A DNA stretch of 57,125 bases from Acidobacteriota bacterium (GTDB taxonomy: Bacteria > Acidobacteriota > Vicinamibacteria > Vicinamibacterales > UBA8438), in assembly GCA_009861545.1 (NCBI GenBank), contig VXME01000146.1:1-57125 (forward strand), read 5' to 3'. This document shows, one piece after another, positions 16,885 to 26,253 of this stretch. The notes beneath the pieces were generated by a model that worked only from the letters and a program-made list of their open reading frames with translations, was not told the DNA's origin and did not search any database. The position numbers and the translations under genes are program-made. The stretch's first letter is position 1. Each line of letters begins with the position of its first letter.

Positions 16885-17907
16885 ATGCGTGAGACACTCG
16901 ATACGCTGCTCCGGCGCGAGGACCTGACCGAGGCGCAGGCCGCGGACGCGATGGACCAGGTGATGCAGGGCGCCGCCACGCCCGCGCAGATCGCCGGCTT
17001 CCTCGTCGCCCTGGCCATGAAGGGGGAGCGCCCGCGGGAGATCGTCGGTCTCGCCCGCGCCATGCGGGCGCATGCGGTGGCTCTGTCGCGGCCCCGCGCA
17101 TCGAGCTTCGACACCTGCGGCACCGGCGGCGACCGGTCGCATACGTTCAACGTCTCGTCGCTCTCCGCCATCGTCCTCGCCGCCTGCGGCGTCGAGGTGG
17201 CCAAGCACGGCAACCGCTCGGTGTCGAGCCGCTGCGGAAGCGCCGACCTGTTCGAGGCACTCGGGGTGAACCTGGCCGCGCCGCCCGCGGTGGTCGAGCG
17301 CTGTCTCGACGAGGCTGGCATCGCGTTCTTCTTCGCGCCGGCCTTTCATCCGTCCATGCGGCACGCCGGCCCGGTCCGGCGGGAGCTCGGCATCCGCACG
17401 GCGTTCAACCTGCTCGGCCCACTCACCAATCCCGCCGGCGCACGCCGCCAGGTGGTCGGGGTGCCGCGGCCGGAGCTGGCCGAGCTGGTCGCCCGCGCGC
17501 TGGCCGAGCTGGGCTCCGAGCGCGCCTGGGTGGTGCACGGCGCGGAGGGACTGGACGAAGTCTCGGCGGTGGGGCACACGAAGGTCTGCGAGGTGCGCGC
17601 CGGCACCGTCTCGACGCTCCACGTGCACCCGTCCGACTTCGGTCTGACGCCGACGACCCTGGACCGGCTGCGTGTCGACGGGCTGGACGACAGCGTCCGC
17701 ATCGCACGTGCCGTGCTGGGTGGCGAGTCGGGCCCGCCGCGCGACTTCGTGCTCGCCAACGCCGCGGCCGGGCTGCTGGTGGCCGGCTGCGTCGACTCGT
17801 TGGAGGATGGCATGCAGATGGGGCTCGACGCACTGCGGAGCGGCCGTGCGGCGGCGACCGTGGAGCGCATGGCACAGTGCTCGCAGGCCCCGGAGCCGGA
17901 AGGATGA
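16885..17907 (+). CDS. trpD: anthranilate phosphoribosyltransferase
   Basis: This 340-residue enzyme adds phosphoribose from PRPP to anthranilate. It shows the helical N-terminal dimer domain (LLRREDLTEAQA) and the glycine-rich PRPP loop DTCGTGGDRSHTFNVS. KHGNRSVSSRCGSADLFEALG, FFFAPAFHPSM, and RTAFNLLGPLTNPAG for anthranilate and metal binding are also present. Length and motif order are normal. It starts 5 bases after trpG and ends in an ATGA overlap with trpC. Confidence 0.95.
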   Translation: MRETLDTLLRREDLTEAQAADAMDQVMQGAATPAQIAGFLVALAMKGERPREIVGLARAMRAHAVALSRPRASSFDTCGTGGDRSHTFNVSSLSAIVLAACGVEVAKHGNRSVSSRCGSADLFEALGVNLAAPPAVVERCLDEAGIAFFFAPAFHPSMRHAGPVRRELGIRTAFNLLGPLTNPAGARRQVVGVPRPELAELVARALAELGSERAWVVHGAEGLDEVSAVGHTKVCEVRAGTVSTLHVHPSDFGLTPTTLDRLRVDGLDDSVRIARAVLGGESGPPRDFVLANAAAGLLVAGCVDSLEDGMQMGLDALRSGRAAATVERMAQCSQAPEPEG

Positions 17908-18755
17908 CCGCCGCCGTGCAGACGACGCCGGCCGACCTGCTGGAGACCATCGTCGAAGCCGCACGCCGCGCGGTGGAGGAGCGGCGGGCGCGTTGCCCGC
18001 TGCGCGAAGTCGAGCGCGCCGCGGCGCGCCGGCGACCACGGGGGAACCGCTTCGCGGCCGCGCTGGCCGATCCGGATCGCTGCAGCGTGATCGCGGAATG
18101 CAAGCGCCGCTCGCCATCGCGCGGCGTGATCCGCGCCGACTACGAACCCACGCAGATCGCGGCCGGCTACGCGGCGGCCGGCGCGGCGGCGGTCTCCGTC
18201 CTGACCGAGCCCGCCTTCTTCGACGGCGATCGCGATCATCTCCGCGCGGTGCGCGAGCGGGTGGACGTGCCGTTGCTGCAGAAGGACTTCATCGTCTCCG
18301 AGTACCAGCTGATCGAGGGGCGGGCGGCCGGCGCCGACGCGGCTCTCCTGATCGCGGCTGCGCTCGACGACCGGACGCTCCGCAGACTTGCCGCGGAGGC
18401 CGCCGGTCTGGAGCTTGCCGTGCTGGCCGAGGTCCACAATCGGCGCGAGCTCGACAGGGTGCTCGGCGCGGGAGCGGCGGTGGTCGGCGTCAACAACCGC
18501 AACCTCCGGACGCTCGCCGTCGATCTCGAGGCGTCCCGGACCTTGATCGAAGCGATTCCGGAAGGGGTCGTCGCGGTGGCGGAGAGCGGGCTGCGCAGCG
18601 CGGCCGACCTGCAGGCGCTGCGGGACGCGGGGTACGACGCGTTCCTGATGGGCGAGTCGCTCATGAGCCGGTCGGACCCCGGCGCCGCCCTCGCAGGGAT
18701 GCTCGCCGCGGTCGAGCCGGCGCCGCGGGGCGCCCGCGGCGGCGTCACTGCCTGA
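17904..18755 (+). CDS. trpC: indole-3-glycerol phosphate synthase
   Basis: This 283-residue TIM-barrel enzyme closes the indole ring of CdRP. VIAECKRRSPSRG (catalytic Lys and substrate loop), FFDGD, LLQKDFIV, GADAALLI, LAEVHNRREL, VGVNNRNLRT and VAESGL are all present in order. ATG 17904 is chosen because GGAAGG lies just upstream and it overlaps the trpD stop (ATGA). It is separate from trpF, unlike the fused TrpCF of enterobacteria. The last ~20 residues (Pro/Arg/Gly-rich) are a nonconserved tail. Confidence 0.95.
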   Translation: MTAAVQTTPADLLETIVEAARRAVEERRARCPLREVERAAARRRPRGNRFAAALADPDRCSVIAECKRRSPSRGVIRADYEPTQIAAGYAAAGAAAVSVLTEPAFFDGDRDHLRAVRERVDVPLLQKDFIVSEYQLIEGRAAGADAALLIAAALDDRTLRRLAAEAAGLELAVLAEVHNRRELDRVLGAGAAVVGVNNRNLRTLAVDLEASRTLIEAIPEGVVAVAESGLRSAADLQALRDAGYDAFLMGESLMSRSDPGAALAGMLAAVEPAPRGARGGVTA

Positions 18756-18765
18756 GATCGAGAAC

Positions 18766-19389
18766 ATGGCTCGTGCGAAAGTGAAGGTCTGCGGCATCAC
18801 GCGACGGGACGACGCCCTGCGCGCGGCCGATCTCGGGGCGTCGGCCGTCGGCTTCGTCTTCTGGCCGCGGAGCCCGCGCTACGTCGAGCCCGAGACGGCG
18901 GCGGCATTCGCCCGCGAGCTGCCGGCCGACGTCGCGCCGGTCGGGGTCTTCGTCGATCCCGCGGTGAGCGATGTGCGCCGCATCGCCGAGCTGGTGGGCC
19001 TGGCCGCGGTCCAGCTTCACGGAGACGAGCCGGCCACGCTGTGCGACGGGTTGCCGTATCGCGTGCTGAAGGCGGTGGCGGTGGCGGGCGAGACCACCAC
19101 CCGCGACGCCGCCGGCCGGGTGCCCGGCCACATCACCGTGCTGCTCGACGCCCGCGATCCGGTACGCCGGGGAGGGACCGGACGAACCGTCGACTGGCGC
19201 GTGGCGGCCGGCGTGGCCGCCCGCCGCCGGATCTTCCTCGCCGGCGGCCTTGCGCCGGAGAACGTGGGCGCCGCGCTGAGCACCGTCCGGCCGTACGGGA
19301 TCGACGTATCGAGCGGTGTCGAGGAGCAGCCGGGCCGCAAGGACGCCGGCCGGCTGCGCGAGTTCTTCGAGGAGGTGGCACGCGCATGA
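18766..19389 (+). CDS. trpF: phosphoribosylanthranilate isomerase
   Basis: This 207-residue small TIM barrel performs the Amadori rearrangement of phosphoribosylanthranilate. KVCGITR carries the catalytic Cys near the N-terminus (C9), and [31 protein letters not shown] and [11 protein letters not shown] follow. The last conserved block, [15 protein letters not shown], includes the catalytic Asp and the phosphate site. The stop overlaps the trpB start by 4 bases (ATGA), so translation is coupled to tryptophan synthase. Confidence 0.95.
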   Translation: MARAKVKVCGITRRDDALRAADLGASAVGFVFWPRSPRYVEPETAAAFARELPADVAPVGVFVDPAVSDVRRIAELVGLAAVQLHGDEPATLCDGLPYRVLKAVAVAGETTTRDAAGRVPGHITVLLDARDPVRRGGTGRTVDWRVAAGVAARRRIFLAGGLAPENVGAALSTVRPYGIDVSSGVEEQPGRKDAGRLREFFEEVARA

Positions 19390-20618
19390 CGGCTCCGAGC
19401 TTCGGGCGGCGCGATCCGGACTCGCGCGGGTACTTCGGGGAGTACGGGGGCCGCTTCGTTCCCGAAACGCTGGTCGCACCGGTGGAGGAGCTGGAGCAGG
19501 CCTATCGCGAGGCCCGCCGGGACCCGGCGTTTTCCGCCGATCTCGAGGCGCTGCTGCGGCATTACGTCGGCCGGCCCACGCCCGTCTACGAGGCGACACG
19601 CCTGCGGGCCGCGCTGGAAGCCGGCGCGGGATCGGGCGGCGTGGCGCGGATCTTCCTGAAGCGGGAGGACCTGGCCCATACCGGCGCCCACAAGATCAAC
19701 AACGCGCTGGGCCAGGCGCTGCTCGCGGTCAGGATGGGCAAGCGGCGGGTCGTGGCGGAGACCGGCGCCGGACAGCACGGCGTGGCCACGGCCACCGCCT
19801 GCGCGCTGCTCGGGCTCGCGTGCGAGGTCTACATGGGCGCCGACGACATGCGGCGGCAGGCGCTCAACGTCTATCGGATGCGCCTGCTCGGGGCGACCGT
19901 CTCGCAGGTCGACTCCGGGAGCCGGACATTGAAGGACGCCATCAACGAGGCGATGCGGGACTGGGTGACGAACGTCGAGGACACCTACTACCTGCTCGGC
20001 TCGGTGCTGGGCCCGCACCCGTATCCGCTGATGGTGCGCGAGTTCCAGTCGGTGATCGGCCGCGAGGCGCGTACGCAGATGGACGAGCTGGCGGGTCGCG
20101 CTCCGGACGTCGTGGTCGCCTGCGTGGGGGGAGGCAGCAACGCCCTGGGCATCTTCGACGGCTTCGTCGAGAACGCCGAGGTGCGGCTGGTCGGCGTCGA
20201 GGCTGGGGGCGAGGCGCTGGTGGCGGGGCGTCACGCGGCGCGATTCGCGACCGGGGTGGCCGGCGTGCTGCAAGGCACGCGCAGCTATCTCCTGCAGGAC
20301 CTCGACGGCAACATCGAGCCCACGCACTCGGTGTCGGCCGGGCTCGACTACGCCGCCGTGGGGCCCGAGCACGCGTGGCTCCGCGATCTCGGCCGCGCGG
20401 AGTACGCCTCGGCGTCCGATGAGGAGGCGCTCGCCGCGTTCCGGCTGCTCGCCCGCACCGAAGGGATTCTGCCGGCCCTCGAGTCGGCCCACGCGGTGTC
20501 GCACGCAAGCCGCCTCGCGCAGCGCTTGGGCCGCGAACGCATCATCGCCGTGAACCTGTCAGGGCGGGGCGACAAGGATGTGGACGCGATCAGGGAACGC
20601 GAGCCGGCGGAGGGATAG
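19386..20618 (+). CDS. trpB: tryptophan synthase beta chain
   Basis: This 410-residue PLP enzyme condenses indole with serine. The PLP lysine is K103 in [13 protein letters not shown]. The family-defining N-terminus [27 protein letters not shown], the phosphate-binding CVGGGSNA loop and HSVSAGLDY are all present. This is the major TrpB1 type that works with TrpA, consistent with the adjacent gene. ATG 19386 overlaps the trpF stop. Length is normal. Confidence 0.96.
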   Translation: MTAPSFGRRDPDSRGYFGEYGGRFVPETLVAPVEELEQAYREARRDPAFSADLEALLRHYVGRPTPVYEATRLRAALEAGAGSGGVARIFLKREDLAHTGAHKINNALGQALLAVRMGKRRVVAETGAGQHGVATATACALLGLACEVYMGADDMRRQALNVYRMRLLGATVSQVDSGSRTLKDAINEAMRDWVTNVEDTYYLLGSVLGPHPYPLMVREFQSVIGREARTQMDELAGRAPDVVVACVGGGSNALGIFDGFVENAEVRLVGVEAGGEALVAGRHAARFATGVAGVLQGTRSYLLQDLDGNIEPTHSVSAGLDYAAVGPEHAWLRDLGRAEYASASDEEALAAFRLLARTEGILPALESAHAVSHASRLAQRLGRERIIAVNLSGRGDKDVDAIREREPAEG

Positions 20619-20625
20619 CAAGAGC

Positions 20626-21459
20626 ATGTCGCGTCTGGAGCGTACGTTCGAGACCTTGCGGCGCCGCGGCCGGCACGGCCTCGTGACGTTCACGACGGCG
20701 GGCGATCCGGATCTGGAGCGTTCCGCCGAGATCCTGCAGGTGCTGGACCGGGCCGGCGCCGACGTCCTGGAAGTCGGCGTGCCGTTCTCCGACCCGCTCG
20801 CCGACGGACCGGTGATTCAGCGGGCGTCGGAACGGGCGCTGCGCGCCGGCGCCACGCTCGCCCGGGTGCTGGACCTCGTGGCCGAGGTGCGACCGGACAT
20901 CTCGGCCGGAATCGTGCTGTTCACCTATGCCAACCCGGTCGTGCGCATGGGCACGACCCGGTTCGTCGACCGGGCCGCGGCGGCCGGCGTCGACGGCGTG
21001 CTCGCACTCGATCTCCCGATCGAGGAGGCCGACCGGTTTCGCGACGCGACGCTGGGCACCGGAATCGACCCGATCTTCCTGCTCAGCCCCACCACGACCG
21101 ACGCGCGCATCCGCCGTGCGGCGGCGCTGGGGCGCGGGTTCCTCTACGGCATATCGCGGCTGGGGGTGACCGGCGCCCGCAGCGCGATTGCCGACGGCGC
21201 CGAGGCGCTGGTCGGCCGCATTCGGCGGGCTACCGATCTGCCGGTCGCGCTCGGCTTCGGCATCTCGCGCCCAGAACACGTGGCGGAAGTGGGACGCTGG
21301 GCCGACGCCGCGGTCGTCGGCAGCGCGTTGATCGACGTCATCGCCCGGGCCGCGCCGGACCGCGTGCTGGGTGACGTGGAGCGGTACGTGCGGTGGCTGC
21401 GCGGCGAGGTCGACACTCCCGCGGGCCGCGCCGCGTCCGTGGGCGCGGGAGAGCAGTGA
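20626..21459 (+). CDS. trpA: tryptophan synthase alpha chain
   Basis: This 277-residue TIM barrel releases indole from indole-3-glycerol phosphate. The catalytic pair E49 and D60 lies in LEVGVPFSDPLADGP, at the same numbering as in E. coli. GFLYGISRLGVTGAR and LGFGISRPEHV form the phosphate site. ATG 20626 is chosen over an upstream in-frame start that would overlap trpB by 40 bases. It lies 7 bases after trpB. With this gene the chorismate-to-Trp branch is complete in the window. Confidence 0.95.
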   Translation: MSRLERTFETLRRRGRHGLVTFTTAGDPDLERSAEILQVLDRAGADVLEVGVPFSDPLADGPVIQRASERALRAGATLARVLDLVAEVRPDISAGIVLFTYANPVVRMGTTRFVDRAAAAGVDGVLALDLPIEEADRFRDATLGTGIDPIFLLSPTTTDARIRRAAALGRGFLYGISRLGVTGARSAIADGAEALVGRIRRATDLPVALGFGISRPEHVAEVGRWADAAVVGSALIDVIARAAPDRVLGDVERYVRWLRGEVDTPAGRAASVGAGEQ

Positions 21460-21460
21460 G

Positions 21461-21796
21461 ATGCCGGAAGGCAGGTCCCAGGGTGATCCGCCGGCGCCCG
21501 CGAACATCGCGGAGCAGCTCGATGCGTACCGGCGTCGGATCGATCGGTTGGACGAGGAAATCGTGCGTCTCCTGAACGCCCGTGCGACCTGCGCGAACGA
21601 GATCGGGCGGCTCAAGGAGCAGGTGGGAATGGAAGTCTACCAGCCGGGCCGGGAACGGACCGTGCTCGATCACGTGCGGCGGGTCAACGCGGGTCCCCTG
21701 GCGGACGTCGCGATAATCCGCCTGTTCGAGCGGATCATCGACGAGTCGCGCCGTCTGGAACGGCTGCGGGATGCAGGAGAGCCCGGGAACGGGTAG
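21461..21796 (+). CDS. chorismate mutase, AroQ type
   Basis: This 111-residue all-helical protein converts chorismate to prephenate. The AroQ pattern is visible: YRRRIDRLDEEIVRLLNARA (first Arg), ANEIGRLKE (Lys), VYQPGRERTVLDHVRR, then LFERIIDESRRLE in the last helix. A ~20-residue polar N-terminal tail precedes the domain. It starts one base after trpA and is free-standing, not fused to TyrA or PheA. It provides the first step towards Tyr/Phe within an otherwise Trp-directed operon. Confidence 0.88.
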   Translation: MPEGRSQGDPPAPANIAEQLDAYRRRIDRLDEEIVRLLNARATCANEIGRLKEQVGMEVYQPGRERTVLDHVRRVNAGPLADVAIIRLFERIIDESRRLERLRDAGEPGNG

Positions 21797-21816
21797 CCCG
21801 GCCGGACGCGCCGGGC
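21796..21816 (+). other. intercistronic hairpin after the chorismate mutase gene
   Basis: GCCCGGC (21796-21802) and GCCGGGC (21810-21816) pair perfectly around a 7-base loop, beginning on the last base of the mutase stop codon. No T-run follows, so it is more likely an RNA-processing or translation-uncoupling hairpin than a terminator. It marks the widest gap (37 bases) inside the operon. Confidence 0.45.
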
Positions 21817-21833
21817 GCAGGGAGTAGAGTGCG

Positions 21834-22889
21834 ATGGTGGTCGTCATGCAGGAACGCGCGTCGGAGGACCAGATTCAGCACGTCATCGCCACGCTCGTCG
21901 AGCGGAACTTCGACGTGCATCGCTCGACCGGCGCGCTCAAGACCGTGCTCGGGGCGGTCGGCGGGAACCGGGAATTCGACACCGGCGTGATCGAGGTCAT
22001 GGACGGCGTGCAGCAGGTGCTGCGCATCACCGAGCCCTACAAGCTGGCCAGCCGCACCTTCAGGCCGACCTCCACCGTCGTTTCGCTGGGAGGGTTCCGG
22101 ATCGGCGGCGACGAGGTGATCGTCATGGCGGGGCCCTGCTCCGCCGAGACGGAGCAGCAGGTCGATTCCGCCGCCGCCACGGTAGCCGGGGCCGGCGCCA
22201 AGATGCTGCGCGGCGGGGCGTTCAAGCCGCGCAGCTCGCCCTACAGCTTCCAGGGCCTCGGCGAGGCGGGCCTGCAAATGCTGCGCGCCGCCTGCGACCG
22301 GCATCGGCTGAAGCTGGTGACCGAGGTGATGGACGTCAGCCAGATCGAGCTGGTAGGCAGGTACGCCGACATGCTGCAGGTGGGCGCCCGCAACATGCAG
22401 AACTACAGCCTCCTGCGCGAGCTGGGGCGGTCGCGGACGCCCATTCTGCTCAAGCGCGGCATCTCGGCGACGATCGAGGAGTGGCTGCTCTCGTCGGAGT
22501 ACGTGCTGGCCGGCGGCAACGGCAACGTGGTCCTCTGCGAGCGGGGCATCCGCACGTTCGAGCCGTACACCCGGAATACGCTGGACATCTCGGCGATCCC
22601 GGTTATTCACAAGCTGAGCCATCTGCCCATCATCGTCGACCCGAGCCACGGAACCGGACTGCGCGACAAGGTGGCCCCGATGGCTCGGGCGGCGGTGGCG
22701 GCGGGCGCGGACGGACTGCTGATAGAGGTGCATCCCGACCCGGACCACGCCCGGAGCGACGGCGCGCAGTCGATGTTCCCGGAGCAGTTCGAGCGCCTGA
22801 TGTCCGAGCTGCGCATCATCGCCCCGGCGATCAGCCGGAGCATCTGCGTGGAGCCGGTGGCCCGCCGGGTGGCGGCCTCGCACGTCTGA
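21834..22889 (+). CDS. aroF: 3-deoxy-7-phosphoheptulonate (DAHP) synthase, type I-beta with N-terminal regulatory domain
   Basis: This 351-residue enzyme is the committed entry of the shikimate pathway (PEP plus erythrose-4-phosphate). The barrel (about residues 85-335) has MAGPCSAE, the PEP-site GGAFKPRSSPYSFQG, DMLQVGARNMQN, LLKRG and IIVDPSHGTG. Residues 1-75 look like the ferredoxin-like allosteric domain known from Thermotoga DAHP synthase, which mediates Tyr/Phe inhibition. ATG 21834 follows GGGAG. Placing the first pathway enzyme near the end of a Trp-attenuated operon would tie total flux to Trp demand. Confidence 0.92.
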   Translation: MVVVMQERASEDQIQHVIATLVERNFDVHRSTGALKTVLGAVGGNREFDTGVIEVMDGVQQVLRITEPYKLASRTFRPTSTVVSLGGFRIGGDEVIVMAGPCSAETEQQVDSAAATVAGAGAKMLRGGAFKPRSSPYSFQGLGEAGLQMLRAACDRHRLKLVTEVMDVSQIELVGRYADMLQVGARNMQNYSLLRELGRSRTPILLKRGISATIEEWLLSSEYVLAGGNGNVVLCERGIRTFEPYTRNTLDISAIPVIHKLSHLPIIVDPSHGTGLRDKVAPMARAAVAAGADGLLIEVHPDPDHARSDGAQSMFPEQFERLMSELRIIAPAISRSICVEPVARRVAASHV

Positions 22890-22904
22890 GCCGGGGCAAC
22901 AGCC

Positions 22905-23828
22905 ATGGCGGACACACCTCGCATGCTGCCGGTCATACAGCCGGGAACGGCACCGTCGGCCCCGCCGGTGTTCGATCGGGTGGCGATCGTCGGGCTCGGC
23001 CTGATTGGCGGGTCCCTGGCCCTCGCCGTTCGGGAGACCTGGCCGACCGGAATGGTGATCGGCGTCGACGACAAGCCGGTGCTCGAGCGCGCGATGGTGC
23101 GCCACGCCATCGACGTCGCCGCGGACGATCCGGTCGTGATGGCGGACGCCGATCTCGTGGTGCTGGCCGCTCCCGTCCGTACCAATCTGGCCCTGCTTGC
23201 CGACCTCGAAGAGCACGTGCGGGGCGCGGCGATCGTCACCGACGTCGGCAGCACGAAACGCGACCTGGTCGCAGCGGCGCGCGCGCTGCCGTCCCGGCTG
23301 ACCTTCGTCGGCGGACATCCGCTCGGAGGCGCGCCGCGCAGCGGCATCGACCACGCGCGTCCGGACCTGTTCCGGGACCGGCCGTGGCTCTTCACGCCGT
23401 CCGGCGACCACCATGGCGCAGCGCTCGAGAAGCTGCGCCGGTTCGTCGCCGGCTTCGGCGCCGTGCCTCACGTGCTGGCCCCCGACGCCCACGATCGCCT
23501 GCTCGCCTTTCTCAGCCACGTGCCGCAACTCACCGCCAGCGTGCTCATGCACGTCGTCGGCGATGCCATCGGCGAGGACGGGTTGGCGCTGAGCGGGCGG
23601 GGTCTGGCGGACACCACGCGGCTGGCGTCGAGCCCCGCGGACATCTGGCGGGACATCTGCGCCACGAACGCGGACGAGATCGGGACCGCGCTCGACGAGC
23701 TGATCCGGGAGCTTCAGGCGGCTCGAGACCATCTCGCCGACGGCAAGGCGGTGGACCGGATCTTCGACTCGGCTTCCCGGTGGAGGGCCGCGCTCGCGGC
23801 CCGCCGCCGCGCCCCCCAGGGGGAATGA
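22905..23828 (+). CDS. tyrA: prephenate (or arogenate) dehydrogenase
   Basis: This 307-residue NAD(P)-dependent enzyme makes hydroxyphenylpyruvate for tyrosine. The Rossmann motif GLGLIGGSLA starts near residue 31. DVGSTK, the catalytic-His region FVGGHPLGG, RPWLFTP, and the helical dimer domain with LAFLSHVPQLTAS follow. There is no ACT or mutase domain, so feedback must act elsewhere or through the active site. It ends the operon: the next gene is convergent and begins (its stop) at the very next base. Confidence 0.92.
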   Translation: MADTPRMLPVIQPGTAPSAPPVFDRVAIVGLGLIGGSLALAVRETWPTGMVIGVDDKPVLERAMVRHAIDVAADDPVVMADADLVVLAAPVRTNLALLADLEEHVRGAAIVTDVGSTKRDLVAAARALPSRLTFVGGHPLGGAPRSGIDHARPDLFRDRPWLFTPSGDHHGAALEKLRRFVAGFGAVPHVLAPDAHDRLLAFLSHVPQLTASVLMHVVGDAIGEDGLALSGRGLADTTRLASSPADIWRDICATNADEIGTALDELIRELQAARDHLADGKAVDRIFDSASRWRAALAARRRAPQGE

Positions 23829-24290
23829 CTACCGGAAACGGTTGCCGCGCACCTCGATGCGCGTGCGGGCCGAGATGAGGATGTCGTCCCGGCGCTTCAG
23901 ATTGAGGCGCACCTCGTAGCGGCCGGCGTAGTCGAAGGTATGGCGGACCGAGAAGCGGCGGCGGATCTCCGTCCGGCCCGGCTCGAACGGATTGCAGTCC
24001 GGCGTGCTCTCCGACAACGTGTCGTCGCCCCAGTCCCACTCGATGGTCGTGCAGTAGAGCTCCTCGTTGTCGTCCGGACCACCGTCGAGGGTTCCGACGA
24101 ACAGAATGCTCGCGGGAGCGAGCCCCACGCGCGGCGTAGCGCGCAGCCGGAGCCGGGGGTCGTCGTCGGGCCCCCGCCGCTGGAACGCAGCGTATCCGTC
24201 GGACATCTGGCCGGCGGCGAGGATGACCGACAGCACGCCGACCGAGAAACCGAGGAACGCGCCGCGCCGCCGGGATGATGAACGAGCCAT
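23829..24290 (-). CDS. exported PKD-domain-like protein of unknown function
   Basis: This 153-residue protein has a signal anchor (about residues 10-30). A single PKD/Ig-like domain follows: WDWGDDTLSE (the WDFGDG-type turn) and then VRHTFDYAGRYEVRLNLKR, a classic PKD ending. Such domains bind surfaces or other proteins; no enzyme is attached. ATG 24290 follows GAGAGGT. Its gene abuts tyrA end to end and diverges from pepA, with a TACAAT (24325-24320 on the minus strand) as a possible -10. Confidence 0.7.
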   Translation of the reverse strand: MARSSSRRRGAFLGFSVGVLSVILAAGQMSDGYAAFQRRGPDDDPRLRLRATPRVGLAPASILFVGTLDGGPDDNEELYCTTIEWDWGDDTLSESTPDCNPFEPGRTEIRRRFSVRHTFDYAGRYEVRLNLKRRDDILISARTRIEVRGNRFR

Positions 24291-24319
24291 GGGCTGACCT
24301 CTCAGACAGGAATTTCCTC

Positions 24320-24337
24320 ATTGTAGCCCGATATAAT
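24320..24337. promoter_or_regulatory. back-to-back -10 boxes between the PKD gene and pepA
   Basis: A perfect TATAAT (24332-24337, plus strand) ends six bases before the pepA ATG. A TACAAT on the minus strand (24325-24320) faces the other way, six bases apart. No convincing -35 box is seen for either. The plus-strand spacing puts the transcription start at or next to the A of the start codon, as in leaderless mRNAs. Confidence 0.5.
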
Positions 24338-24343
24338 CGCGCG

Positions 24344-25861
24344 ATGCCGACAACGACTTCCGCCACCGCCGGCGCGAGCGGCGCCCCGGCGGCGGCGGCC
24401 GACGCGCCGCTTCTCGCCGTCCCCGTGCTGGGCGACGCCGCAGCCGACACGCTGGACGACCTTCCCGGTCTCGACGCCGCTACCGGCGGTGTGCTCGCAC
24501 AGGCCCGGTCTTCGGGTGCGTTTCGGGGGAAACGCCGCGAGACGTTCGAGACCGCGCTGACCGGCGCCGGCTGGCGCGCGTCGCGATTGCTCCTGGTCGG
24601 TGCACCGCCCGGACCGGAAGGACCGGCCGCTCGCCTGCGCGAAGCGGCGGCGGTGGCCAGCCGGGTGGCGCGTGGCCGCCGTGTCGAGCGTTTCGCCTTC
24701 GTCTGCCGGAGCGACGGGGAACCGGCGGAGTTGGCCCAGGCGGTAGGGGAGGGCGTCGTCACCGGCGGGTTCGTCGACACCCGCTACAAGAGCGAGCCCG
24801 AAACGGACGGCCAGGCCCCGGCGTGCGACGTCGTCTGGCCCGACGGGAAGGGCGTCGCCGGTACGACGGAGGCCGTCGCCCGGGGCGTCACCATCGGCGC
24901 GGCGACCAACCTGGCCCGCGAACTCGCGAACCAGCCGTCCAACCTGTTGCCTCCGGCCGTGTTCGCGGAACGGGCGGTCGAAGCTGTGGCCGAAGCAGGA
25001 GTGGCCACCCAGGTTCTGGACGAGGCCGCCATCCGCGAGCTCGGCATGGGGTTGCTCCTGGGTGTCGGCCAGGGCAGCGCGGCGCCGCCGCGTCTGCTGA
25101 TCATGCGTCACGAGCCGTCCGAAGCGCCCACCGAGCCGGTGCTGGCGCTGGTCGGCAAGGGCGTGACCTTCGACACCGGCGGGATTTCGATCAAGCCGGC
25201 GGCCGGCATGGAGTGGATGAAGAGCGACATGGCGGGCGGCGCCGCGGTCGTCGGCGCGATGCGCGCGATCGGGGCGTTGGGAGTTCCCCGCCGCGTTCTG
25301 GGCATCGTCCCGATGGCCGAGAACATGCCCGGCGGCCGCGCCACGCGGCCGGGCGACATTCTGACCGGCGCCGGCGGCACCACGGTAGAGGTCCTGAACA
25401 CGGACGCAGAGGGCCGCTTGATCCTCGGCGACGCGCTCTGGTACGCCCGGGAATGCGGAGCCACCCATCTGGTCGACGTGGCGACGCTGACCGGGGCCTG
25501 CGTGATTGCGCTGGGCGGAGCCGCCAGCGGGCTCTTCGCCCGCCCGGCCGCATGGAGCGAGGCGCTGCAGGCGGCCGGCGCCCGGGCGGGCGAGCGGGTG
25601 TGGCCACTGCCTCTCTACGAGGAGTACCGGGAGCAATTGCGATCGGAGCTGGCCGATCTGAAGAACATCGGCGGGCGCGAAGGCGGGGCGTGCACCGCGG
25701 CGGCGTTTCTCGATGCGTTCACCGGGGGGCTGCCCTGGGCCCACATGGACATCGCCGGTACCGCCTGGATCGAGAAGCCCCGGGAGGACGCCGCCGCCGG
25801 GGCCACCGGCGTCATGGTGCGCACGCTGACCAGGTTGGCGACCGACGACTGGAATTGGTAG
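24344..25861 (+). CDS. pepA: leucyl (M17) aminopeptidase
   Basis: This 505-residue two-metal cytosolic aminopeptidase belongs to family M17. The C-terminal catalytic domain has LVGKGVTFDTGGISIKPA, WMKSDMAGGAA, the family signature NTDAEGRLILGDAL and WAHMDIAGTAW. The N-terminal domain (about 1-170) is poorly conserved, as usual for the family. ATG 24344 is preceded by no ribosome-binding site but by TATAAT at the distance expected for a leaderless transcript; an in-frame ATG at 24275 lies upstream of that box. Its role is peptide turnover; some homologues also bind DNA in plasmid resolution. Confidence 0.92.
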   Translation: MPTTTSATAGASGAPAAAADAPLLAVPVLGDAAADTLDDLPGLDAATGGVLAQARSSGAFRGKRRETFETALTGAGWRASRLLLVGAPPGPEGPAARLREAAAVASRVARGRRVERFAFVCRSDGEPAELAQAVGEGVVTGGFVDTRYKSEPETDGQAPACDVVWPDGKGVAGTTEAVARGVTIGAATNLARELANQPSNLLPPAVFAERAVEAVAEAGVATQVLDEAAIRELGMGLLLGVGQGSAAPPRLLIMRHEPSEAPTEPVLALVGKGVTFDTGGISIKPAAGMEWMKSDMAGGAAVVGAMRAIGALGVPRRVLGIVPMAENMPGGRATRPGDILTGAGGTTVEVLNTDAEGRLILGDALWYARECGATHLVDVATLTGACVIALGGAASGLFARPAAWSEALQAAGARAGERVWPLPLYEEYREQLRSELADLKNIGGREGGACTAAAFLDAFTGGLPWAHMDIAGTAWIEKPREDAAAGATGVMVRTLTRLATDDWNW

Positions 25862-25870
25862 GCTGTCTTC

Positions 25871-26122
25871 ATGGTCGTTCAGCCCGAGCCGGTGACGCCG
25901 CTCGTTTACGAGATGGTAGACGCCACCACCGAGCAGACGACCGTCATCGACGTGGTGCTCGGCGCGTTCTCGGTCGTGGGCGTGCTCGGCCTCGTCGCCG
26001 TCCTGCTCGGCGTATCCCTGGCCGGCCTCCTTATCGGCATGCGGAAGCTGCGCGGCCGGGACATCGATGGAACCGCCGGCGGAGGCGCAACCCGTCTCGG
26101 TCTGGGAGCCTCCGGCCGCTGA
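25871..26122 (+). CDS. small single-pass membrane protein, unknown
   Basis: This 83-residue frame starts 9 bases after pepA. It has one long hydrophobic segment (about residues 27-56) followed by a basic stretch (RKLRGRD), so the C-terminus should face the cytoplasm. The tail is Gly/Ala-rich. I recognise no family. The membrane segment and tight spacing to pepA argue that it is real; absence of a clear Shine-Dalgarno and an overlapping minus-strand frame argue for caution. Confidence 0.5.
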   Translation: MVVQPEPVTPLVYEMVDATTEQTTVIDVVLGAFSVVGVLGLVAVLLGVSLAGLLIGMRKLRGRDIDGTAGGGATRLGLGASGR

Positions 26123-26253
26123 TCGCCTGCTCCGCCTTTCGGCAGCCCCGACAACCGTCGCCGGACGCGACCGCTCCTGCCGCGCTACGGCTTCCGATTG
26201 CCCGCCCAACCGCGGCTGCCCAGGGGGCTGCACCGCTTCTGCGGCGCAGATTC

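Noticed and set aside
21796..21816. Operon-ending terminator after the chorismate mutase gene
   Set aside because: The hairpin has no T-run and the next gene follows 17 bases later with a ribosome-binding site.
21735..23732. 665-codon minus-strand frame opposite aroF and tyrA
   Set aside because: Antisense to two strongly identified enzymes, no domain signature.
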